Shown here: positions 46,001 to 58,600 of the stretch, piece by piece
Layout: each line of letters starts with the position of its first letter
Position numbering within the stretch: the first letter of the stretch is position 1
NCBI GenBank assembly: GCA_002633005.1
Contig: NMRA01000708.1
Span: 1 to 64,000, forward strand
DNA from: Phoronis australis
Taxonomy: Eukaryota; Phoronida; Phoronidae
DNA length: 64,000 bases
Direction of reading: 5' to 3'
Notes under the pieces: generated by a model
Told to the model about the DNA's origin: nothing
Seen by the model: only the letters and a program-made list of their open reading frames with translations
Databases searched by the model: none
Made by a program: the position numbers and the translations under genes

Positions 46001-46822
46001 TCACATTAAAGAATACAATGAAACCGATTCTAACAGAGTACAAGGCCTAATTCGTTTTCAGCGAGCTAAGCGGTGTGAAATTCAGCTTTATAACTAGACA
46101 ATTGGTATTCATTCCGACACGATTCTGTATCCATCGAGCGATTTAGTACCGGAAGTGACACTCCTTGAAACTTACAATCCCAGTAAACACAGGTGCAAAA
46201 TATACATGTAGGCCCTACGTTGTGACATGTCAAGTGTTGCCGCACTCGACGCACATTGTCGGCCTGTACACATAGGCTTAAGAACAGAAGAATGTTACGA
46301 AACCCAGCACTAAATTAATACAAAATGTGAATCTCAGAGCTATATCCGGTTCTGTCTTAGTTAAAGTGGTTCGATTTTTAGCAGGCGTCTGCGTATAATT
46401 ACATTAGGGACACCTTACCTGAGTTTCGGTGTGAAAGCCAACACGTAAGCTTTTTTCACTTCAGCATTTACTGCATGCTTTAGGATACAAAATGGCTGCC
46501 ATGTTATTTTGCGGTAGCGCTGGCTGATCTGCATTCATTTGTTTGACAGCTGATTGCAGTCTAATGTTGTTTTAGGAATAAAGAGAATTTGCGTAAGTCA
46601 GATTTGTATATCGTATCTGGAAGGTATGCACTATTTCTGCAGTGGATATTTGCTATTATTTTAGATTTTGTCACATAGTCCAAATACGTTCTATTGGGCG
46701 TAATGACGGCATTTCCCATAGGTTTGATGAATTTCTCGGGAAGGGAGTGCTGAGACCACAAAGACGCGAGATACGGAAAGCCAGTAACGCTATATACTTT
46801 CAAGTTCATATTATGCGTACCA
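46001..46822. other. Region without a recognisable gene
   Basis: Sequence beyond the duplication. Short frames only; nothing recognised. Confidence 0.35.
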
Positions 46823-47225
46823 GGGCCCGGTCTCCAATCTTTTTACTCGAAATGGAACTCGAAATTAGGTTTGGCATTTTCTACGCTACTTTTTGGCGAA
46901 CTCAAGATAAGAGTCTATTATTCTATGCTCGACTACACAATAACTTACGTAAATAATTTATTGCCCTTAGTTCACAGTTTGTAAACCCAATATTAGAGCA
47001 ATAAGTTCGAGTTTGAACTCGAAAGTTCGAGTTTTTACTCAAGTTTGTATCATGAATATAAGGGTCTTCAAGGGCAAACTTGAACTAGAAACTCCTATGC
47101 ATAAACTATAATGTATTCGAGCACAGGCTGATAACCAATTATCTTAAGTTCGCACAAAAGGAGCAGAGAAATTGCCAAAAATAGTTTCGAGTTCGTTTCG
47201 AGTACAGAGATTAGAGACCGGGCCC
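46823..47225. mobile_element. 403-bp MITE, copy 1 (GGGCCCGGTCTC termini)
   Basis: Termini gggcccggtctccaatct and agattagagaccgggccc are inverted repeats with one mismatch. It is nearly identical to 49445-49849. The interior holds palindromic ttcgagtttgaactcgaa-type sequence and no frame. No target duplication was identified. A diverged relative lies at about 54330-54535. Confidence 0.8.
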
Positions 47226-47239
47226 AGATGACTTAACCA

Positions 47240-47580
47240 TCTTCCATTTATCGTCTAGCGCACGAGCGAAGTATGTTTTGTAGGTATTTTGTAGGCTGTT
47301 TCGGAGGTTGCGTCTTGTGACTGAACCCAGGTGTACTTCTGTCATTTTACAGTACTTACTGAATTATGTTTTCTTTTTCATGTCCGCAGATATTTATTTT
47401 CTGAGATGTGGCTTATATAAGTGACTTCCGTGAGTATACTCCCGACATCGCTGAGATGTGTAGTTGATCATCTGGTGGCTTTAAAGCGCATGCCCCAGTT
47501 CTCAGCCCAGGTTTCAGGATTCTTTAAATCTGTCTGTAGTTCCAAGTGATCTGACTCTGAGCTAATAGATCTAGGTAGAC
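47240..47580 (-). pseudogene. Non-LTR retrotransposon reverse transcriptase fragment (CR1/Jockey-like)
   Basis: The minus strand reads ISSESDHLELQTDLKNPETW and AENWGMRF, which match the region around LQ.DL..L..WA..WGMRFN.KKC of CR1/Jockey-type reverse transcriptases, just after the catalytic box. A further piece, RRNLRNSLQNTYKTYFARAL, resembles the following thumb region. Stops and frame changes interrupt it, so it is a relic. Confidence 0.6.
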
Positions 47581-47904
47581 ACTATGTCTCCTGGATAATG
47601 ACCCTTAGATGCTCTTGCCAAGAAATGAAAGCAACACGGAAAGGTTCGGTGAAATACGAAAACGTGATGAAAGTAAGTTATAATTTGAGTTACTTTCATG
47701 CGCTGGTCAGAACCTTATGTTCCAAAGTGGGTTGTGAATGCCCAACAAAGACTGATGTGCATCATGGTGAATGAAAGACAGTTACCATGCCTGGCAACAA
47801 AGGAACAGCCACTAGTACAGCCCGTACCTCTCATAACCGAGGTACGAATATTTTAGTACATGCGTCAGCCGTTCGAAGCTAGTACTCCTAATATTTTAAC
47901 TATT

Positions 47905-48260
47905 TAGGGAAATCGAGAGGAAATTTGACAGATTTATCAAACGAAACAGAGGCTCTTTGCCTCCAATTCTCTGAAATAAAATAAGAAAACGAAGGCTTGG
48001 AGAATCAAGTAGCAAATGTAGAAAGAAACTGAGACGACTTCGAAAATAGGTAGACATGAGAAAACGACCATGAAGCGGGAAGAAGCAAATAATGACGTCA
48101 AAGAAGTCTTGGCTAACCACCTCAATCTAACTGACATAATAACTGAGCGTGCACACAGAACTGGAAACAAAACGTCATAAAAATACCTGTTATTGCTAAT
48201 TAAGCTCGAAGACAATAAAAATCTCGATGAACAAAAGAAAGCTGAAAGTAGAAACAATGT
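47905..48260 (+). pseudogene. L1-like ORF1 protein fragment
   Basis: The plus strand contains a coiled-coil-like run (NETEALCLQFSEI, ENEGLENQVANVER) followed in the same frame by VLANHLNLTDIITERAHRTG and, after a stop and shift, LLIKLEDNKNLDEQKKA. The ERAHRTG word and the order coiled coil, RNA-binding domain, C-terminal domain are typical of the L1 ORF1 nucleic-acid chaperone. Several in-frame stops make it inactive. It could belong to the same family as the endonuclease fragment at 1-532. Confidence 0.6.
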
Positions 48261-49444
48261 TCTCTGCATCGAAGGAGTGCAGCAAGAAAGTTCGCAGGGA
48301 TAGTTCTAAAGTTTGACAGTTTTCCAAAGACAACAATTTTAACGAGGCTATAGTATAATGGACGACAAATTGTACCACAACATAAACGTATACATGTACT
48401 CTTTGATAAATGTGTGGATGCAGTTGCCTCCAAGGACTAAGAATTTGACAGAGGCCGTCAAAACACTACGTTTGAGTCAAGCACTGTTGTGTCATGGAAT
48501 GCAAATAGACTTAGGAGAAATTTGGTAGATAATAATATACCGGATTTCGTGTCTGACGAACCACAATACAAGTGTTCTGAGAAACTCAGAAGGGTTACTA
48601 GTTATGCAAGTTTCATCTAACAAAAACATTTGCTCAATTGAGCAGCTGCTCAACGAAAGAAGACATTGTCGCTGAAACATGAAAATATAGTTGTTGATTT
48701 TATGTACAGGATATGGCACCATAGGGTTCTCCGTATGCGAAGGATGGTGAGTGCTCTGAGTTAATACTGATCGAGGATTTCAGTGCAAGTACAGCCGCGT
48801 TGCTAAGCTACACTGTGTATTGAACGGGATAGTACAGACATTTGTGTGCCTGGTGTAGATGCGTTTTATGTTTCTGATATAGAACTACCAATAAGAAACA
48901 AGAAAGATTATGAGGTAAACAGTTTATATGGAGAAATAAAATAACAAATTTTTGAATTTCAAATGAGCTAAAAAGGTGTTAATGGTGGAGTGTCAAACGA
49001 CTTTCAGGGAAGTGTTTCATACAGAGCAGAATAATGATCATTTCTCTTTAACCGCACAAATAGAAATGTACATGTAGATCACAGGAAAGCCTATATAAAA
49101 GAGGATGGAGTGATAATTATAGAGATAATTTTCAAGAGAGATTATAATCTAATGAAATACATTTGGCCATAGCTACATGCAAGTCATTATTGGACGAGAA
49201 TGTCGATGAATAGTTTCTCAATTAGTAAACATTCTTATATTATGTGGAAAGGAAATGGGACGAGACAGGTGCAAAATGTTTCAACGATGAATGCAAGGTT
49301 GCCAGGGATAGCTCTTCAGTAGCACCAAAAATTTAGACATTCGAGTGATCATCGTATACTTGACATAATACAAAAGGCGAACGAGCAAAACAGATCAGTA
49401 AAACAGGTGGGATTTGTGGTGAAATGTCGAAAGAGAATAAACCA
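48261..49444. other. Probable LINE remainder, unresolved
   Basis: Heavily mutated sequence between the ORF1-like relic and the second MITE. Occasional runs look like former coding sequence, but no domain could be assigned. Confidence 0.3.
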
Positions 49445-49849
49445 GGGCCCGGTCTCCAATCTTTTTACTCGAAATGGAACTCGAAATTAGGTTTGGCATT
49501 TTCTACTCTACTTTTGGGCGAACTCAAGATAAGTGTCTATTATTCTATGCTCGAGTACACAATAACTTACGTAGATAATTTATTGCCCTTAGTTCACAGT
49601 TTGTAAACCCAATATTAAAGCAATAAGTTCGAGTTTGAACTCGAAATTTCGAGTTTTTACTCGAGTTTGTAGCACGAATATAAGAGTCTTCAAGGGCAAA
49701 CTTGAACTAGAAACTTCTATGCATAAACTATAATGTATTCGAGCACAGTCTGATAACCAATTATCTTAAGTTCGCACTGAAAAGGAGCAGAGAAATTGCC
49801 AAAAATAGTTTCGAGTTCGTTTCGAGTACAAAGATTAGAGACCGGGCCC
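49445..49849. mobile_element. 405-bp MITE, copy 2 (GGGCCCGGTCTC termini)
   Basis: Same orientation and almost the same sequence as 46823-47225; the few differences include single-base indels. The termini are intact. The two copies bracket the LINE relics. Confidence 0.8.
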
Positions 49850-50195
49850 TGTTGTTGCTAGTAACATAATAAGGACCATTTCCTCAAGTCGTGGCTGGAG
49901 GGCATCGCCAGTAAATAGAAAGCTCTTCAGACGAATATACTGCGTTTATTGTGAAAAACAGAAAATGAACGGTACCAGTTTTTACAAAGTCCGATGACAG
50001 AGAGCTAGAGGGCGTTCATTACAGCGCAGCGACATCTGGTGGGTTGGCGTGGCTTCTTTCTCCTTAGAAAACAAGAAAACTACGACACACAACTAAAATC
50101 ACTATAACATAGGCTACACTAGAGAGGAGACAAAGATAATGAAGACCATTAGTTAAGTCTGTAATCAGTCAAACACGAGGGAGGACGGCGAGCAC

Positions 50196-50335
50196 CAGTG
50201 GCGGATTCAAAATTTTGAGTTAGGGGTGCCAGGAGTTTGCCCGTCTGACATTCCCACCACCGAACTGCCCAAAGGGATCGGGGAGACTTTTAGGGGGTGT
50301 CATGCCCTCTTGCCCCCCCTCTAAATCCGCCACTG
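50196..50335. mobile_element. 140-bp hAT-like MITE with 5-bp target duplication
   Basis: Begins cagtggcggattcaaa and ends ctaaatccgccactg (inverted termini), flanked on both sides by agcac (50191-50195 and 50336-50340). Termini of this kind and 5-bp duplications are reported for a hAT subgroup. It contains no coding sequence. Confidence 0.8.
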
Positions 50336-50701
50336 AGCACGCTGTGGTCGAGACCTAAGAGCACCATCGTCGTCTTAAGGGTCCGTGGTGAGAAGAAGAA
50401 ACATCGGAATTGAACAGGCGGCGGTTGAAAATCACGAGGTGACGTAACGGGACGAAGAGTCAGTAGATGGTACGTCAGCGTCGGGCAACTGCCGGTGGTG
50501 CATGCTACGTCGCCATCTTCCGGTGCAGGAATGCGGTTATGACACCAGTCGGCGTCAATGGGTGACTACTAGTTTCGCTCACCAACCTTTGTCTTGTCAG
50601 AGTCAGCATGAAGATACACTAGGTCACCTACAGCCAAGGAAGTATGTCCAACCCTGTCTTGGAGCTTTAGCTGTGTCTACTGCTCCCAGTACTGGTTTGC
50701 T

Positions 50702-51711
50702 TCAAGATAAGGTAAGTTGCTCGTTTGTGTACTGATTACGCTGGAACCACATCCGCCTAGATGAGAGACCACGAGACCGAAGACGGGAGTTGAGACGTGC
50801 TGTGGCGATGCTAAGATCTAGCTTAGTCACGGGTCCAGGTTCTTGGCGTAACAACTCCTTTTCGATTTCGTCGACAGCTATTCCTGTGACAGGGTTTTTG
50901 TTTAGGTTCTTGACCCAACCAACTTCTAGACGAACTCTAAGTGAGATTAACAACTTGTCGCGCTGAAGTGCACGAAAGCCAGGAGCAGGGTCGACACTGA
51001 CAACAGTTGGCGGACCATCAAACTGGAGCAACTCCAAAAGAAGGTGAACCAGAGCGTCACGGAGAACGGCACGGGTGTCGTTGTCAGTGAGGCAAGTAGA
51101 CTGATAAGAAGTGACAGTTTCACGAACAAGGAGAATGGGTTGACGCGACCCCTTCATGAGGTCTGCTGTGAAGCTCACCACTGGGACATCTGGCGGATCC
51201 GTAAATGATTGCGGAACCAAACCACAGAGAGGCACAGGCATGACACGATTCTGAAGCTCATTTGATGACTGTCGAGAGCAAAGAAGTGTCGACTGACAAC
51301 CTGCTTCAGCTGATGCTTGAAAGGATGATCAAGTTTTACGTGAATGGTGGTAAGTAACCTTTTGAGGACAGACCTGGGAAACACGACAATCTCGAAAACA
51401 ACGAACAAGGGCTGGATCTGACGTACCACTAGTAATCCATTACGGGGCATAGTGAAAACCTTGAGGTAACGCTTGACGTCTGGCAAGGAGGGGACCTTCT
51501 TCGAAGGACGATTACCCTGTTTGAGATGAGCACGTGCACGTCTAGGGTCAAGGCACTCTAGTTGAGTAGCAATCGAGGCAGAGCGAGTTGTAATCGGTAG
51601 ACAAGTGGAGCCTTGCAGGATGTCGTCGACAGATATACCTCTAACGCATGGCAGCACTGAAAAAGTAGCCGGGGATCTATAGCCGCCAGCTCCCCTGTGG
51701 TGCAGCGCCAA
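50702..51711 (-). pseudogene. LTR-retrotransposon integrase, frameshifted
   Basis: The minus strand encodes the last part of a Pol polyprotein. The upstream frame (51175-51711) contains a zinc-finger-like block, RSVLKRLLTTIHVKLDHPFK then HQLKQVVSRHFFALD. The downstream frame (50702-51241) contains the integrase core, VSFTADLMKGSRQPILLVRE, VVSVDPAPGF and KNPVTGIAVDEIEKELLRQE, ending with ARLNSRLRSRGLSSRRMWFQ. A frame change and probably a small deletion near 51240-51260 separate them, removing the CxxC part of the finger. The glutamate usually found in the KNPVAE-type motif is replaced by G, so the third catalytic residue appears lost. No LTRs were found. Family (BEL or Gypsy type) unresolved. 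Confidence 0.7.
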
Positions 51712-54700
51712 CAGACCAAGAGCGGCGTAGCACTGAAAAATGTGGTGGGGCTCTCATAGCCCCCCCCAGCCCCCTATGGCGCGCAGCCCATGTAACGACA
51801 CAATCTTCTGTGATAAGAAAATAGCACATCTGGCAGCGTGATTATTGCACACAGGAGCGTTGCGAAATTTGTTTGTCTTGTGCTTTCTGTTCTATTGCAG
51901 AGAAGAATGCTCGTTTAGTAATTTGATACCCACCCTCGACTATCCGGCCGCCACAACTTCACCAATCGCTCAGTCGCTACACGTCTTAGGGTACCATCCT
52001 GCTCCGCGACACAGGTTTCGAGCTTCTCCAGTTTCGCCACAACTGTTGAAGCGCATCCGATAACTACGGGGTTGGGTCCCTAATTTGTGAGAAGACCTAA
52101 GGTGTAGGTTACTTAACTTAGTTCACCAAATGGCTAAGCTGTCACTGCATCAGTGTATCCCTTTGCTCAGGCTCACATACTTCACGGACAAGGCTTTGCA
52201 GCATGTTGACTTGAAATGGGTATGAAACCTTGGACCACCTCAAGCAATTGCAAATTCCTGAATCCGCTTCTCTTACCACTTGTTTGAAAAGAGGCGGACG
52301 GTACATGTATTCTCTGCAGAAATTTCGGCTTAAACAAGGAACTGCTTTCAAAATATGGCGGTACATCCAATTTGTCCAGGGAGAACAGACGAAGGCAACA
52401 GATTAGACTTCTTTTACTCAACTTCAAAGAACTACTGAATACCATTCCAGGCAACCACGATCCACTTAACCCAGATAAGTGCCATCAAACCTGACCCACC
52501 CCACTTTCAGGACCAGACAAGAATTTAAAAGTTTTGATTGAAATCGACTAAAAGGTTCAAAATACTTTCAATAGCAAGGACATTATACAGAATTGATCAC
52601 AAACGCATCCCAAAATGTAACATTTCCGTCAATGACGCTGTACATGTACGTGATTGTAACAACGCAAGCAGCAATGTTTTGAGGTGATAAAACACTAACG
52701 AGAGCAAAACACAAGGTATAGAGGTTCAAAACCCCGTTTGCCGATTTCACTTTACTTCCGGTTACTACTTGCACGTCTTCGCAACTGCTCAACAGTCGTT
52801 TTGAGTCAAGTTGTGTGGTAATAGTCAATTACAGGGGTCCCGCATTTTGAGAACCAGTTATCTATACTGAGTAACAGAGATCAAACAAGTTCCAAAATCC
52901 GGACTCCAGCAAGAGACTACTGCCAGTTGGATACTCGGCCACCTGGGGATTTAAAACTGGTTTTATTAGCAAGTGTCGACAAGATTTATTGTCGTTCAGA
53001 AGGCATTAAGTCATTAGCAAAGTTATCGGGAAAACGTTTGTGAGTTGGTGAATGGCAGATTATTTACATCATATGACAAATACATTGTGGTGAAGAAATA
53101 CAGGACGTTGTGAGGCTAAAATTTTCAGCCAATTGTTCTAGTAAATTTTCCACCACTTACTGTCATGACTTTTGACAACTTCGACGAAACTACCTGAAGT
53201 CGAATTTAAAACTTAAATGTTGTTATGGTAAACGAAATCATCATGGAAAACGAAGTGCAATTTTTGGTAAGAAAAAGAGAGTCTGCAGTGCCGCTTCAAA
53301 ACAACACAAGAGTCCTGACACTAGAAATTGAATTTTACCCACGCAGACATTTTTCAATAAAGATCCACAGTAACTTGAGGGATATTCCATCCAAGCTGAA
53401 TGCCGACAATTCTGTTAAAGACCCACACAGCACTTTTATTAGCCCAATCCCAAGTCGAAAACTTCAAACTGGACGCCATGTTAATTCCACAGAACCTTCC
53501 CAGTGACGACAGCAATGAACTACATTCCGTCGATAACTTTATGATGTGCAGTTCGTATGTGCACACTCGTATTACATGGAACAAAACAAAGGGCTCCACC
53601 CCGAAGCACGAATACAACAAGGGTTTCAACGATGGCACCGCATGGAGCTTTAACCAATCAGAAACAAAATTGTACTAAACAATCAGTATTTACATACATG
53701 TAATAAAACACACTTTCGTTAACAATTGTAACACAAAGCCGCATAAGATTGCTTCCCATTAAATTTTTCTTTTCCAGAAATTCTCCTTGGATGTTATTAA
53801 CAAATAAATACATTAACATAAAATATCACAGAAATAATCAAAGCAAACAACAGTCATTTTCAATACTGAAACAAGCACTTAACCTCGAACAGAGCAATCG
53901 TATCTCACATGCACTACATATTAGCAATACATAACTGAAGATTTATCTTCTTACATTCTAATTTCAAAGTTTTATATCTCTATCATTTGTATTACATTAA
54001 TGCTTTTTTTAGTTTACAAAACTTCCAGTGCACAAGCATCTATTCAATTTTAGTTTAACCTCACTTTTCAGTTCATTCCAGTTATTTATTATAATTATAC
54101 ACTACTTTAAAGATCCAGGATAATTATAAACAAATTCAAAAGCAATCAAAATATATACTGTTTTTGTCAGACACCTTCCACCTACTGACAGGTGTTAGCA
54201 GTCCACAAATATGAATTTTTGATTTTTTCCTTGTCTACTTTTACTAGTGCAAACTCAAGATTAATTTACATAACTCTGTGCAGGAGTGTATTACGCTTTA
54301 GGTAGAGGAATTGCTAATCGTATTTTGCACTGGATGACCTCGAACTCAAAATCTTGAGTTAAACTCAAGTTTGTAGCTCCAATCTAGGTATCAAGCTCAA
54401 ACTTCAACCAGACACATGAACTAAATGAGTCACGATACACTCAACCACCGCGCAATAGGCACACACCTTGAGAGTTTGTGTTAAGAGTACAAAAAAATAT
54501 CAATTTTGAGCTTGACTCTGGCCCCAGATAGATAAACATAAAAGTGACAATAAAATAGAAAACACAAGAGGTAGCAGCGGTTGGATTTTGTTGAAAACCC
54601 ACAACTTCCTTTGTGTTCTAGATAGAAACATGTTAGTGTTACTAATTTGATGATAATCCCAGTGGGGATTCAAACCAAGAGCCTCTTCAGCAATTTGCAA

Positions 54701-55644
54701 ATGGAGCTAAAACCCAATTTAGCAAGTAGCTGAGTACTTAAGGCCTGCCAAATTGATCTTCTTATGTTGTCACCAGTCTCTCAGAATCTCAACCAATCTC
54801 CAAATTACTCCCAACAGTATAAACCTTAGGGGAAACCTTCTGAAGCACTAACCCCTCTCTCCCTTTCCCAAGTGCGTGAGACTACACAGTCATCAAATGC
54901 TATTAAATCTGGTTTTGGAGAGCAGAGCCCAAATCATAGTTTCCTATGGATCTGGGGCCTGTTCCAAGAAACTGACTTAAGTTCATTTTTGACTTAAGTT
55001 TAAGATTTGTGTTAACTTCCAAACTCTGAGACTTCCACATTTGGTAAGTAAAAATTAAGACAAAACTTACGTCAAACACTTAAGTCAAACTTAAGATCTC
55101 TTTATTGAATTGGTTTTGAGGCAAATTTAAGTTTTATTCTAAAATTAACAAAAATTTAAAATTTGTCTCAGCTAAGTCAGTTTTGTTGGAACGGGTCTCT
55201 GATCATCCATTTTGAGATACGATGTTTCAAAGTAACTGAATTTAGACACTTTACCAGGGTTCACACAACCTTAAAGGAACTTGGTAAATACAGACTCAGG
55301 CAGATGGAAATGTCTGAAACTACCAACTGAAATGTTAGCATAGTCATAATATATAACCAAATAAACCAAAGCCTAGCATGAACTGTACCCTCCACAACAG
55401 AATACATCTTCGGAGCTTCATTATGATTCTATAATTGGGTCAGGAGATACCTGCTCATGCAGACAGGTGGCAGCAGTGTGCCCAGACGGTATGTAAACAT
55501 TCATTATGGGTACAAACTGGCTTTGAACAATAACTATCGCCACATCAACATGGCTTTTGAGTTCTATGTCAAAGTTGAGTTGTGAAATATGCACTGGCCC
55601 CTGACAAAAGTCCGACTAGCTGGTTGTATAAGCATGCATTGGCC
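51712..55644. other. SLC25A46 3' flank: source copy of the 35.4-38.1 kb duplication and MITEs
   Basis: No gene recognised. 51930-53790 is the counterpart of 35430-37140. 54330-54535 is a diverged relative of the GGGCCC MITE, and 54640-54720 (minus) has a weak tRNA-like B box, ggtttgaatcc. The complete small element at 54955-55198 is listed separately. Confidence 0.5.
54955..55198. mobile_element. MITE (GGGCC..GTTCC termini) downstream of SLC25A46
   Basis: Left end gggcctgttccaagaaactgac and right end gtcagttttgttggaacgggtc are imperfect inverted repeats around an AT-rich core rich in cttaag words. On the minus strand it holds AATAAA at 55101-55106 and 55133-55138, the first canonical poly(A) signals after the SLC25A46 stop. 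Confidence 0.6.
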
Positions 55645-58600
55645 TTACATAACTGTTGCATCTGAAGGTTGTCGGATGGCAGCAGGGGTCACGGCGTGCG
55701 TCACTGTACTCGTCGCTGACCCTAATGTGCTAGCTATGCGCTCTAGTATCACTCGAGCCAGCTTCAGTATGGCTGCGTGCAGACAATACTGCAAAACTAG
55801 AGCACCAAATCCTTTGTATAGACCACCGACGCCTTCCTCAAGGACGATTGTGCGGAAACAGTCAAAGAACCCGCTATAGGTTGTGTTAATTGGGGAAACT
55901 CCCAAACCAGTGTCTGTGTTGTCGATGATAGTTCGAGTTCCTTGCAAGAGCAGACGATGAAGCACTGTTTCAATGGGATAGAGCAGAATGTCCGACAGCA
56001 AGTTGCCCGTGAATGAAGCGATTAGTTCTGGAAAGTACAGCTCGTCCACACTTCGCTGCGGTGGTGGGTCTCCCCTGCTATCGCCGTCGTCCTGAAAATA
56101 ATATGTCAGCTCTCTTTTAGCAATGGCATAAGTGATAATTTCACTCCGGTTTCAATGACGCAGTGATCGCTTGATATCTCCAACTGATCCAGACAGTAAT
56201 ATTAATTTGATCATCACCATGATCGTAGTAAATAACCAAAGAAATCCACCCGCCTTTGGCGATTTTTGAAGTAAACGGCTAGATCTCAAATTAGTCTGCT
56301 TGTATCTTTAGTTACTGGCATTAGAAGAAATTAATTCGTAGCTAAGAAAAAACAGGATGTCGAACAAAGCCAACAGCACATGTGACAATGATGTCTGCAG
56401 CAAATACAACCACTATTGTTTGCTCAGCAGTCACTTTTCTTTGCAAAAATGTGCTGCTACTAATTTACAGGATACTCTAGCAGTGGTCTTAATAAGTTAG
56501 CCAAATTTATCAAAACCTTCATGAATTCATTGAGGTAGGTGACTTGCACTCTTTTCCAGGTTTGTGGTCATATTTGAATGAATAAACAACTGAACGAAGA
56601 AAAAATAGAAAACAGTTACTTTTAATTTAATTTGTATTTCAGCAATTGGGTAATCCATATCATGACAAAGCGGTTTAGACGTTCTACAAAGAACTCTTTA
56701 GCTTTGTGAGAGCACAGAATCTTTCATTTGACCCAACTTCTAATTCCGGTGTGCAAGGCTGGCAGTTGAGAGTAGACAAGAATGACATGTAATTTCTGTC
56801 ATTCAGACATTTTGACATGCTGGAGATTTTTGTGTAATTGTTTGAATATCCTGTTGCAGCCCTACCTGATGCGTATGCCAAACTAACTTGGCGCACTTCA
56901 ATTTGGCTCGGGTTGGGGAGCCAAAGTTATGCCTGCGCCAAACTGAAGCTACCACAGGTTCTCAAATTACTGCCAGTTTACTGGTTTTCACAATACAAAT
57001 TCACGACAATGAGTGCAAACAACTTCACGGCACAGAACATACAACAGTGATGGGAAATCTCACTGCATTAAATTCCTGCACAAGACTGCACAGCGGTGTC
57101 TACAAATTACTCTATTGCCATCTAATGACAAGAGGTACTAACATTAGATTGTAAACAGGTACATCGGAAAATGGTTACTGAAGATCAAAAAAGCAAAATT
57201 TTAAGACAATAAATGAGTGGTAGAGAATGTTCACTTACAGCATCCAAGTCATTTCTTAGAGTGAACAACACTGACGATTGAGTGAGGGAGGTGACCGTGT
57301 AGTGGAACAGCCCATAAATGACAGTAGGAAGGACAATCTTCCAAACAGGGAGTAAGTGGAAGCTTTGAGCAGTGTTCCATCCCACCATGCGGTAGCACCC
57401 CTCTGTAAGACAGTCTAGAACTCCGGGCTTTTCGCTGGCAATTTCACTCTGAAGTAAAGTTAAAAAATTACAGATTCGAGAACTTTATAGTCAGTGGGCG
57501 TGAATAATTAATTGATGAAGATTGGGATTCATCCATGTCCATGTATGTGACTAATTATGAATATTTTAACCAGTCTACTGGCGGTCTTAGACCTTCCTGG
57601 ATTTTCTGTGAAACTGTACTGGTGCGGTGTACAGAAAGCTTTTTGGATCTCCGATAACAATCCCTCCCTGAATCAGTGTGGTGGAGCAAAATTCAATCAC
57701 CTAAAACGTGGCAGAGGGTATTTCACCCACAACCAAACTGAGGTCGCACTGGTACACTTTCACAGGAAAGGAAAAGAGATTTTGATACCACCAGTCGACC
57801 ATCTTCTGAAGAAGTCGAGAGTACAGATCCCTGTAATGTAAAATTTTAACACGGTACGCTCTGCTGAAATTTTCATAATTACAGTGACAATAAATCCACC
57901 TTTGCCCATCAACTTAATTTAGACAACTTTGCGCTATAAAATCCGTCTCAACTCTCCCTTACTGAGACAGAGAATGATCTCTGGGCTACAGAATAGCAGA
58001 CAATTTCAGTAGTGCTCAAGACGTGTCATTTTATGCACTTCTCATTACGAAATATAGTCTCTCATCATTCCATAAATAGTTTAGCAATAATGCATACAAA
58101 TTCATCTAATCAACATCAAAACGTTTTTCAACTTAAGTGGACTTTTTAGCAGCTTTAAGTCACTTACAAGTTACATAATGATAACCAAGACAAAGCACCA
58201 GCTTATAAATGTAGGTCACGTGACCAACATATGGTGGGTATGAAGACTAATAATTCTTACATATACGATATCAACGCACTGATGTATATCAATACAAGAA
58301 TATAGTACCAACCTGAACTGTTTCAACTAAACTTGCTGCTAGAAATGGTGTGCTCAGAGCAACGCTGATCCTGAAAAAAGACACTTTATTAAGAAACCCC
58401 TTCTACAATAGATGTAGGAGCAAACTGAGTGCTTCCATTCCGTGCTTGGCTATTCAACCCCACGGGGGGTAATAAGATAATTACCTTCACAGGAGGAGTA
58501 ACCGTTTAGTTACACCGGACATTTGGTGCAGCAGTTGTACGCCAGAGCAAGGTTCACAAAGAACTACTTTCACTGACTTTGTATGTCAATTTCAAAAGGC

